NCBI GenBank assembly: GCA_964519345.1
Contig: CAZFKX010000013.1
Span: 1-7,372, forward strand
Length of the DNA: 7,372 nucleotides
DNA from: Persephonella sp964519345
Lineage (GTDB): Bacteria; Aquificota; Aquificia; Aquificales; Hydrogenothermaceae
Reading direction: 5' to 3'
Shown piece after piece: positions 1 to 6,219 of the stretch (positions are counted from its first letter, which is position 1; each line of letters opens with the position of its first letter). Position numbers and translations under genes: made by a program. The notes under the pieces were generated by a model. It made no database searches, was not told where the DNA came from, and worked only from the letters and a program-made list of their open reading frames with translations.

Positions 1-69
1 AAACTTCCCAATATCATGGAATAATCCTGATAATGCGATGAGATACTTTTCCCCCTTCCTCTTATCCAT
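1..69 (-). CDS. cas10: N-terminus of HD-domain protein, probable Cas10/Csm1 (partial)
   Basis: Only the first 23 codons are in the window; the gene continues past the left edge. An ATG at 69-67 follows a strong ribosome binding site (GGGGGAGG on the minus strand, about 75-82). The peptide starts with a basic stretch, then a hydrophobic helix leading into HDIGKF at residues 18-23. An HD motif this close to the N-terminus, followed by GKF, is typical of the nuclease domain of Cas10/Csm1, the large subunit of type III-A CRISPR complexes. The HD domain of that family degrades single-stranded DNA when the complex is active. Other HD phosphohydrolases also carry HDIGK, and 23 residues cannot exclude them. 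No CRISPR repeats are visible in the window. Confidence 0.6.
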   Translation of the reverse strand, partial: MDKRKGEKYLIALSGLFHDIGKF

Positions 70-101
70 CGCTTCCTCCCCCAATTGAATAGCAAGTTTT
101 A

Positions 102-130
102 TTTAAACATTTATGATAAAAAAATGTCAA
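102..130 (-). promoter_or_regulatory. Sigma-70-like promoter for the leftward HD/cas10 gene
   Basis: On the minus strand a perfect -35 box TTGACA (130-125) is followed by 17 bases and TTTAAA (107-102). Moving the -10 box one base gives TTAAAT preceded by TGT, an extended -10. Transcription would start near 95, about 25 bases before the ATG at 69. This is the best-matching promoter in the window. Confidence 0.6.
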
Positions 131-264
131 GAAAATAAATACTTTGGCATAACTCAAGCCAGAACCTCGCTAAATCATTTCTTTATTATTAATAACGATA
201 TTTTGAGAGAAATCTGACATTATCTTGATTTTTATTGTGGAAAACTGAAGAATCTTACTTAATG

Positions 265-270
265 TATAAT
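265..270 (+). promoter_or_regulatory. Candidate -10 box for the mqnA operon
   Basis: TATAAT at 265-270 lies 35 bases before the mqnA start, a sensible distance. No convincing -35 hexamer sits 16-18 bases upstream. TTGTGG at 235-240 and TTGATT at 225-230 are too far away. The only support is the perfect -10 match and its position ahead of the first gene of a rightward operon. Confidence 0.35.
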
Positions 271-305
271 ATATTACTAACGATCTTAAAGGGGAATATG
301 AAAGC

Positions 306-1079
306 TTGAGAATAGGCTGGATTGATTATCTTAATACGTTACCTTTTAACTTTGAAAAAACTGGTCTAAATCCAGATTTCCATTACGATCTTATAAAAGG
401 AGTTCCTTCACAGATAAACAATCTTTTATCAAAAAAAAAGATAGATCTGGGTTTTATATCCTCAGCACACTATATAGAAAATTTTTCGGAATATCTGATA
501 CTTCCAGATCTTTCAATAAGCTCTTTGAATAAGGTAAGATCTGTAATAATACTTTCTGACAAGCCTCTGGAAGAGATTAACGAGATATATCTTACGAAAG
601 CCTCAAAAACATCAAGATACTTGACTATGGTTATATTTAAGAATTTTCTTAATAAAAATGTTAATTACCGTGATCTTGAAAATGAATATTTTTTAGATAA
701 AGAAGCAGTTCTTCTTATAGGAGACAGTGCTATAAAATATGCTGAATCTAAGAAGTACAGCTATGATCTTTCAAGTATATGGTATAAGAAAACAAAACTG
801 CCTTTTGTTTTTGCTCTCTGGTGTGTGAGAAAAGATTTTTATAAGGAGAACAAGGAAGAGATAAAAAAATTTCATAAAATTTTGAAAGAATCTAAAAATA
901 AATTTTTTGAGAACCCTGAAAAGTATGTAAATAAAGATAAAAAAGCAGTTGAGTATCTTAAAAATCTGGACTACTGCCTTTCCTCTGAACATCTTAGAAG
1001 TCTTGAGCTTTTTTCAGAATACCTTTTGGAAATAAATATTATTCAAAGAAAACCGATCTTTCTTTTTGCAGAGGTTTAA
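306..1079 (+). CDS. mqnA: Chorismate dehydratase MqnA (menaquinone, futalosine pathway)
   Basis: A 257-residue protein of the MqnA/MqnD periplasmic-binding-protein-like fold. MqnA removes water from chorismate to give 3-[(1-carboxyvinyl)oxy]benzoate, the first step of the futalosine route to menaquinone, in the cytoplasm. Family landmarks are YLNTLPF at residues 8-14, DLGFISSAHY (47-56), LLIGDSAIKY (136-145) and LPFVFALW (165-172). Length is normal for the family. The start is TTG at 306; the AAAGGGGA at 288-295 fits it with slightly long spacing. An ATG at 298 is out of frame and opens only a three-codon ORF whose TGA overlaps this TTG. First gene of a four-gene operon; the next ATG follows one base after the stop. 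Codons 42-45 (TCA AAA AAA AAG) contain a nine-A run followed by G. Confidence 0.9.
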   Translation: MRIGWIDYLNTLPFNFEKTGLNPDFHYDLIKGVPSQINNLLSKKKIDLGFISSAHYIENFSEYLILPDLSISSLNKVRSVIILSDKPLEEINEIYLTKASKTSRYLTMVIFKNFLNKNVNYRDLENEYFLDKEAVLLIGDSAIKYAESKKYSYDLSSIWYKKTKLPFVFALWCVRKDFYKENKEEIKKFHKILKESKNKFFENPEKYVNKDKKAVEYLKNLDYCLSSEHLRSLELFSEYLLEINIIQRKPIFLFAEV

Positions 1080-1080
1080 A

Positions 1081-1686
1081 ATGAGATATGTTGTATTTAA
1101 CGGCGAAAAAGTTTATCCTTCAAAGGTTTTATGCGTAGGGAGAAATTATACAAAGCATATTGAGGAACTTGGTAATAAAAATCCTGAAGAGATTGTTTTA
1201 TTTTTAAAGCCAAACAGCAGTATATCGGATTTTTTAATTAAACCTGATAAAAAATGCAGGTATGAGGGGGAGATATCGTTTATATTCAAGGATGGGAAGA
1301 TAACAGGTGTAGGATTTGGTATTGATCTAACCTTAATAGAAGTCCAGAAAAGGCTTAAAGACAGAGGACTTCCATGGGAAAAAGCTAAAGCTTTTGACGG
1401 TTCTGCAGTTTTTTCAGAGTTTGTAGATATTAAGGATATTAATAACATAAAGATGGAATTGTGGATTAATGGAGAAATTAAACAATCGGGTGATCTTTCT
1501 GAGATGATTTATACAATAGATCAGATAATCAATGAAGTAAAAAGTTATTTCAGTCTTAATGATTACGATATTTTGATGTGTGGAACACCTGAGGGTGTTG
1601 GAGAGTTTGAAAAGGGAGATATTTTTATAGGAAAAATATTTTCTGGAGACAAACTTATAACCGAGGGAAGATGGACTGTAAAATAG
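1081..1686 (+). CDS. FAH-family hydrolase (acylpyruvate hydrolase / oxaloacetate decarboxylase type)
   Basis: A 201-residue single-domain member of the fumarylacetoacetate hydrolase family, whose metal-dependent enzymes cleave or decarboxylate small beta-keto acids. Visible landmarks are VLCVGRNYTKH (residues 16-26), VLFLKPNSSI (39-48), the metal-binding pair E62 and E64 in YEGEI, the third ligand D82 in FGIDLT, LPWEKAKAFDG (97-107) and CGTPEGVGEFEKGD near the C-terminus. About 200 residues is usual for the short YcgM-like branch. Start: ATG at 1081, with AGAGG at 1070-1074 six bases upstream. An in-frame TTG at 1066 would extend the protein by five residues but lies inside mqnA and has no comparable site. 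It begins one base after the mqnA stop and overlaps the next gene by 16 bases. The exact substrate cannot be read from the sequence; a link to quinone synthesis is only suggested by position. Confidence 0.85.
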   Translation: MRYVVFNGEKVYPSKVLCVGRNYTKHIEELGNKNPEEIVLFLKPNSSISDFLIKPDKKCRYEGEISFIFKDGKITGVGFGIDLTLIEVQKRLKDRGLPWEKAKAFDGSAVFSEFVDIKDINNIKMELWINGEIKQSGDLSEMIYTIDQIINEVKSYFSLNDYDILMCGTPEGVGEFEKGDIFIGKIFSGDKLITEGRWTVK

Positions 1687-2531
1687 TTACTGCAGATGGA
1701 ACAGAAACTTTTATAAATCAGGAGTATAAAGAGGCATATCACAGTACGAAGGCAGGGGCATACACAGAAAGTCTGCACAAGTTTGTAAAACCCACAAAGA
1801 TTATAGAAAAAGCTTTAAAAGAAGGTAAGATTTATATTCTTGATGTTGGCTTTGGACTTGGTTACAACACTGCAGTTGCATTGACAGAGTTGAGAAAATT
1901 ATCAAAAAGTTCTTACGTTGAAATCATATCTGTTGAAAAAGATAGGAAAGTTTTTGATAGAATAAAAAAGCTGAACATACCGGAAAATCTTAAAGATGCT
2001 TTCTGCTTTATACTTTCAGGGCATTTTAAGGAAAACATTTATATATCTCAAAGTGATAATACCACTCTAAAGATTATGTTTGGCGAAGGAAGACAGATTA
2101 TCAAAAATCTTTCTCAAAAAGATATTAAATTTGACGCCGTTTTTTACGATCCTTTTTCTCCTAAGGTGAATACAGAAATGTGGACAGTTAATATATTCAA
2201 GTTAATTAAAAGGCTGATGAAGAAAGATGGGATTTTCGCAACATACAGTGCATCATTAGCGGTTAGAAGAGGATTGATTGAAGCTGGTTTTAAAATAGGT
2301 CTGGTTGAACCTATTGGGAGAAAAAGCTTTTCTACAGTTGCAACTATAGAAGGAGATATTCCGCCTCTGACAGAAAAGGAAAAGAGGAGAATTGAAATTT
2401 CTCCTTATGCTGTTCCCTTTCGGGATAATGATAGTTTAACTTTGCAAAGAGAGATAATAAAAAGCAACTGGGAATTGAAAATTTCTAAAAATTTGAATAA
2501 CATAAATAATAAAAAGGGGGAGTTGTCTTGA
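1671..2531 (+). CDS. mnmC2: MnmC2-like tRNA U34 methyltransferase (DUF752, no oxidase domain)
   Basis: A 286-residue SAM-dependent methyltransferase of the MnmC C-terminal-like family (Methyltransf_30). In this family the enzyme methylates 5-aminomethyl(-2-thio)uridine at the tRNA wobble position. In enterobacteria it is fused to an FAD oxidase; here that oxidase part is absent, as in the stand-alone Aquifex enzyme. Landmarks are GAYTESLHKF (residues 29-38), SAM-binding motif I LDVGFGLGYN (57-66), acidic E89 at the end of the next strand, YDPFSPKVNTEMWT (159-172), and VRRGLIEAGF then GRKSF (198-220). The start ATG at 1671 is the only plausible one. GAGGG lies three bases upstream, so spacing is short and coupling to the overlapping upstream gene is likely. 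Its TGA overlaps the TTG of the next gene. The last 50 or so residues are charged and probably outside the core fold. Confidence 0.88.
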   Translation: MDCKIVTADGTETFINQEYKEAYHSTKAGAYTESLHKFVKPTKIIEKALKEGKIYILDVGFGLGYNTAVALTELRKLSKSSYVEIISVEKDRKVFDRIKKLNIPENLKDAFCFILSGHFKENIYISQSDNTTLKIMFGEGRQIIKNLSQKDIKFDAVFYDPFSPKVNTEMWTVNIFKLIKRLMKKDGIFATYSASLAVRRGLIEAGFKIGLVEPIGRKSFSTVATIEGDIPPLTEKEKRRIEISPYAVPFRDNDSLTLQREIIKSNWELKISKNLNNINNKKGELS

Positions 2532-2716
2532 AAAAGTTTATACCTATGATCTTTTTATTAGGGTTTTTAAATTTATCTTTTGCTGGACAGGCCACAGCTG
2601 TTATATCTGTTAGTGTTGAAGTTAAGGGAAAAGATGAGAAAAAGGATAGGGGAAGTATTAAAAAAGAAAATATGAATAAGAATAAAAGCAATAATAATCA
2701 ATCTAATAAAGACTGA
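2528..2716 (+). CDS. Small exported Lys/Asn-rich protein
   Basis: A 62-residue hypothetical protein that I do not recognise. It starts at TTG 2528, behind an excellent AAAAAGGGGGAG site at about 2513-2523, and overlaps the mnmC2 stop by four bases (TTGA). Residues 1-19 form a classical signal peptide: two lysines, a hydrophobic core, and S-F-A before a likely signal peptidase I cut at A19|G20. The mature part is about 43 residues: a short beta-prone stretch (TAVISVSVEVKG), then a highly charged tail rich in K, E and N, probably disordered. There is no cysteine, so it is not a lipoprotein. The strong ribosome site and the signal peptide argue that it is real. Its 3' end overlaps the end of the convergent polymerase gene by 19 bases. 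Confidence 0.65.
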   Translation: MKKFIPMIFLLGFLNLSFAGQATAVISVSVEVKGKDEKKDRGSIKKENMNKNKSNNNQSNKD

Positions 2717-4877
2717 TCTTTCAAAAAATATATAAATGGAAAATAGCTGTTTTCAAGAATTTTAATATATTTTTCTATATCAAGGGGTCTTAGGTTGTTT
2801 ATATATATTTCGAGAGGAATGCCTTTTATACTGCCGTCCTTGATATAAATTATATTTACCCTTTCTCCAGGATTTACTTTTATTCCTTCTTTTAAAAGGG
2901 TTCCTACAGTTTCTGATATATCTGTTCTTTTTCTATACTCTCTGGGATTTTTTGATATTTTTTTTCTTACAGCAAGCTGTAAAATATTAAAATCGCCTTC
3001 TTTTAATTTTTCTCTGTATTTTTCCAATATATCTTGCGTGTCGCTTAGCCTTTCTAAAAACTGTTTTTTATCTTTAGCTCTTTTAAGGACTTCCAGTATT
3101 TCTTTCTGAAACTCTTTAACAAACTGAGGTGCGTCTGATCTTCTAATTTCTATACCTCTAACCTTTATATTTCCGTTTTTAAATTTTCCATAAAATCTAT
3201 TAGGCACGCCAACACCGTCATCTTTTGAAGGAAGAAACGCTATCCAGTCAAAGATACCTTCAAGATTTATTCTGAAATCCATAGAATTTTTATTAATCCC
3301 TTTAAATTTTTTTCTAAGCTTGTTGTTCAAAGAGATCTCAAGATCTATATAATCTTTTTCATCTACATTTTCTTTGTATATCCAGACTGAATCTGTCAGC
3401 GCATGGAGAAGTCTGAAACCTTTACTTTCTATAAATTCTTTCACGAAAATCAGAAGTTGTCTTCCTACAGCTGTTGTTGTTTCGTGGGATTCTATTCTAC
3501 CGAAAACGGCATTTTTATAGCCTAAATATCCAAAGCTTACTACAAGAAGCCATTTCAAACCTTTCTGTCTCCTATTAAAGATATCTTTCTGCGAATCTGG
3601 ATCTTTCATTAGCTCTTTATAGTGCATCCTTCTATTGAGCAGAAATCTTAAAGCTTTTGGCACTATTCCTTCTTTCTTTGTACAGATCCTGTAACCTGTG
3701 GGAAGTTTTGTTTTGCATTCTTTATGGGGACAGTTTATGGTTTCATATGAAAGATTGTAGTTTAGTATTATTGATGGATACATTGAGAAAAAATCAAACT
3801 CTGCAACATTTTCGAATATCCCAGTTATAGGTCTGAAGGAAAGACCCCCTTTATCAATCTCTATGAGTTTGTCTGCTGTTTTTGGATCTTCAGGATTATT
3901 TTTTCTAAAGGGAATAAGATATCCTTCTTCAAATGCTATTCTCATCTCTATTGAGGTTATGGGCGTTCCTATTGTTGTTCTCGACAACTGCTGTACAGGT
4001 ATTGAGGATATTCTTGAAAGTTCAATGAGTCCGTCTAAGCCTATCTCATTATAAAAAAATGAGTTTTTTGGGTCTATATGGATTCTGCCAAGTAGATAAG
4101 TTGAGTCTGCTGTATAAACTGTTTGTCCATAAGAGATAAAACTTCTTCCCTTTTTTGTAAATGGAGGCGTTTTTGTTCTATTAAGATTGTCTATACCTCC
4201 CTTTATAAGATTAGGAATTATAATCTCATCTCCATAATCTACTATTAATATATCGGGATCTTTTTTTTTAAAATCGCGGATATATACTCTAAATTACCAT
4301 CGTCAACAACAATTCCTGGTTCTCCTTCCATTTCTATATATAAAGGAGGTAGGTATTTAATCTGCTTTGGGTTTTCGCCTTCAAGATCGGGTTTTATTCT
4401 CATAATTCTAAGATTAAATATGCTGTAATCTGTATTTTCAAAACTGTCTATTTTTTTGAACATAACCTTTCCGTTATTTTCAACAGGTTTTACAGTACAG
4501 AAAGGGAATATTCTTTTTTCATACATAAATAACTGTGCCGGTGTCAGCTGTATATTGTAAATTTCCGTATCTTCAAAAATTCTGTTTTTTCTAATAAAAG
4601 ATACCGTTTTAAGGTATATTAAAGGAGTGTTTGCTGTTATCTTATATACCTGTATCTCTCCTTTTATGAGATCTTTTTTTACTGTCTTCTTTATATCTAT
4701 TTTTCTACTGAACCTTCTTAAAAGAATTTTTACAGCATCTTTTTTATCGCTCATATAAAAGTAAGGTTTAAACCTTCTGAAAACAGAAAATCTTCTTCCA
4801 TCTTCTGACAGCATCCATATATGTATTCCAAAAGAGTCTGAATATATATCAAGGATCTGAAATTTTTTTCCTTTCAT
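2698..4877 (-). CDS. polB: Family B DNA polymerase, archaeal PolB-like, frame broken once at an A9-G run
   Basis: Two reading frames form one gene. From ATG 4877 the zero frame ends soon after codon 206 (KKK then IPIY and stop, 4245). In the -1 frame, DPDILIV continues from 4260 without a stop to the TGA at 2698, giving about 726 residues. Reading: N-terminal domain (1-175); a remnant exonuclease region (176-225); palm and fingers with motif A FDFFSMYPSII (D362), three cysteines (383, 388, 399), motif B RQKGLKWLLVVSFG (437-450) and motif C ALTDS (493-497); then FLPSKDDGVGVPNRFYG and VRGIEIRRSDAP before the thumb. Exo I has YIE where DIE is expected and Exo II lacks its FD, so proofreading is probably lost. 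Motif C keeps the second Asp (D496); the first is Leu. The style recalls archaeal PolB2/Dpo2. An apparent TTG start at 3987 is only an internal leucine codon. CAGGA lies about 8 bases before the ATG. The gene overlaps its upstream neighbour by 29 bases. It is the last gene of the lexA operon. Confidence 0.85.
4260..4273 (-). other. Slippery A9-G run inside polB (frameshift or slippage point)
   Basis: On the minus strand TTTT is followed by nine A and a G, read in the zero frame as TTA AAA AAA AAG. It contains A AAA AAG, the heptamer used for the -1 frameshift in E. coli dnaX. A -1 slip there, or one extra A added by RNA polymerase, joins the two halves of polB exactly. I see no strong internal Shine-Dalgarno site just upstream and no strong hairpin just downstream; the nearest is a 6-bp stem about 34 bases away. 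The sequence alone does not separate recoding from a sequencing error or a recent mutation. Confidence 0.75.
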
Positions 4878-5106
4878 TTTTTATTTCCTGTATCTCTTTT
4901 TCCATTTCTATAAGTATTGAGATAATAACAGTCTCTATAGGATTTATACTTCCCGAATTTCCTACAGCCTGTGAATGAAACTTGGCGTAAGAAAAGAGTC
5001 TATCAAATATTTTTTTGTCCTCTTTTCTTAACGCTTTTCTGAAAAGTGAAAGCTCTTTTTTGCTTAGTTTTATTATTTGCGTTCCTGAAGGAACAGTTTT
5101 TCCCAT
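4849..5106 (-). CDS. Small helical protein of the lexA-polB operon, unknown function
   Basis: An 85-residue protein that I cannot assign to a family. Start ATG at 5106, with GAGGTG six bases upstream; a TTG at 5118 would add four residues but sits upstream of that site. The sequence looks all-helical: a basic helix LSKKELSLFRKALRKEDKK (about 14-32), a second segment FDRLFSYAKFHSQA, a small glycine/serine turn (50-53), then NPIETVIISILIEMEKEIQEIKNERKK (55-81), amphipathic and probably coiled-coil. No catalytic motif, cysteine or signal peptide is seen. It follows the RecA-like gene by eight bases and overlaps polB by 29 bases, so translation of the two is probably coupled. By position it could be a polymerase accessory subunit or a linker to the RecA-like protein; that is inference. 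Confidence 0.75.
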   Translation of the reverse strand: MGKTVPSGTQIIKLSKKELSLFRKALRKEDKKIFDRLFSYAKFHSQAVGNSGSINPIETVIISILIEMEKEIQEIKNERKKISDP

Positions 5107-5114
5107 TTTACACC

Positions 5115-5576
5115 TCAATTACTCACTGATATATTTGTGAACATAAAGCTTTCTCCTACAATAAAAAAAGGAATATCTACAAGTTTTATCTTTTCAACAA
5201 CAGAAGATATATATATTCTTTTTTCTTCTTCGCTTATGCTCTGATCTTTAAGTATCTCGTCAATATCCGAGATTATAATAATATCTGGATTAGTGGTTAT
5301 ACTTTTGTTTATAGCTGTTTTTAGCTGAAAAACTGTAAAAACTCTAACTATTTTTATACGGCTCAAAAGTTTTTTAGGGTCTAAATTTTCAAATTTTGCT
5401 ATGTTTGTTATCAGAAAAGGATTGAATCTATTTCCACAATCTATTAGAGACACATTTTTTGAGTTTTTTGTAAATTTGTAAAGCATGTAATGGTAATGGT
5501 ACTTGCCGTTTGATATTTCTATCTTTTTCCACTGGTTTTCAAGCATGCTTATGGTGGATACTTCATAACGGATCAT
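5115..5576 (-). CDS. Short RecA/Rad51-like protein with degenerate P-loop
   Basis: A 153-residue protein whose segment order matches the RecA/Rad51/RadB core: a position where Walker A should be (SNGKYH, residues 22-27, keeping only GK), then VSLIDCGNRFNPFLITNIA (42-60) like the strand and helix VLYIDTEG-F-PERL of Rad51 proteins, then IKIVRVFTVFQLKTAI (74-89), then a Walker B-like strand DIIIISDID (98-106). Rad51 and RecA proteins are much longer and have an intact GxxxxGKT/S, so ATP binding is doubtful here. Start ATG at 5576, with AGGAGG (5590-5585) inside the end of lexA; only two bases separate the genes. The small size, RecA-like fold and place after lexA recall ImuA and SulA, which are RecA-like regulators or partners in SOS loci. 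The homology is weak by eye and needs profile comparison. Confidence 0.7.
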   Translation of the reverse strand: MIRYEVSTISMLENQWKKIEISNGKYHYHYMLYKFTKNSKNVSLIDCGNRFNPFLITNIAKFENLDPKKLLSRIKIVRVFTVFQLKTAINKSITTNPDIIIISDIDEILKDQSISEEEKRIYISSVVEKIKLVDIPFFIVGESFMFTNISVSN

Positions 5577-5578
5577 GC

Positions 5579-6199
5579 TTAGAACCTCCTTTTAAGTCCT
5601 TTGTAAGATCTGATGATTCCTTTTACTACACCTTGAATCTGAACTCTGTCAGCTTCATAATACATGGGTTCAAGGTCTTCATTTGCGGGAACAAGTTTTA
5701 CAATTCCGTTATCTAACAGATAAAATTTTTTAAGTGTTGCTTCTTCCCTATCAATAAGAACAACAGCCGTCTCCCCATTTAACGCATAGTTTCTTTTTTC
5801 GACGATAATAATATCACCGTCTATAATATGTTCATCTATCATTGAGTTTCCTTTAACTTTAAGTGCATAACAGTTGTCGCACTGTATGAGATCTGTGAGA
5901 TCAACATACTCAAATATATCCTGTTCTACCTCTATAGGTCTTCCAGCTGCTATATGTCCGTAAAAAGGAAATTTTAGAGGTTCTTCTTCAAACAGTTTTT
6001 CCCTGTTTATCTTTATTTTTCCCCTTCCAGTTTTTATCAGATAGCCTTCTTTTACAAGCTTTTCTATATGTTCATGAATTGTTGAGACAGCGGATAAACC
6101 AAAATGTTCCGCTATATCTTTAAGAGTCGGGCTGTGTCCATTTTTTGAAGAAAACCAGATTATAAACTGAAGAATCTCTTTCTGTCTTCTTGTTATCAA
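5579..6199 (-). CDS. lexA: LexA repressor (SOS regulator, self-cleaving)
   Basis: A 206-residue protein of normal LexA length. Residues 1-65 form the winged-helix DNA-binding domain (TRRQKEILQFI at the start; SPTLKDIAEHFGLS; STIHEHIEKLVKEGYL). Then come the cleavage site A85-G86 in GHIAAGRP, the catalytic serine S119 in GNSM and the catalytic lysine K157 in ATLKKF, so RecA-stimulated self-cleavage should work. The start is TTG at 6199, set by a strong AGGAGGT (6213-6207) seven bases upstream; no ATG is near. First gene of a four-gene leftward operon. The promoter just upstream has a direct repeat in its spacer, consistent with autoregulation. In the family, LexA represses DNA-damage genes until activated RecA triggers cleavage. 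Confidence 0.96.
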   Translation of the reverse strand: MITRRQKEILQFIIWFSSKNGHSPTLKDIAEHFGLSAVSTIHEHIEKLVKEGYLIKTGRGKIKINREKLFEEEPLKFPFYGHIAAGRPIEVEQDIFEYVDLTDLIQCDNCYALKVKGNSMIDEHIIDGDIIIVEKRNYALNGETAVVLIDREEATLKKFYLLDNGIVKLVPANEDLEPMYYEADRVQIQGVVKGIIRSYKGLKRRF

Positions 6200-6219
6200 T
6201 ACCCTAACCTCCTGTTTTT

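Noticed and set aside
183..195. AT-rich palindrome TTATTAATAA in the intergenic region as an operator
   Set aside because: Short and expected by chance at this base composition; no second copy and no link to a promoter.
771..992. Hydrophobic minus-strand open frame within mqnA
   Set aside because: Its Phe-rich sequence is the complement of Lys/AAA-rich mqnA codons, and there is no ribosome site.
1066..1080. Upstream TTG start for the FAH-family gene
   Set aside because: It adds five residues inside mqnA without a ribosome site, whereas ATG 1081 has AGAGG at good spacing.
2698..3987. A separate 429-residue polymerase starting at TTG 3987
   Set aside because: The frame is open upstream to 4260 and encodes polymerase sequence, so TTG 3987 is internal Leu 298 of the joined protein. 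No ribosome site precedes it.
3863..4054. 63-codon open frame on the plus strand
   Set aside because: It lies antisense inside the -1 frame of polB, has no ribosome site and no recognisable sequence. It is a shadow of the polymerase gene.
4200..4260. Stimulatory hairpin for -1 frameshifting downstream of the A9-G run
   Set aside because: The only stem found (AGATTA/TAATCT, 6 bp) begins about 34 bases after the slip site, too far and too weak compared with the usual 5-9 base spacing.
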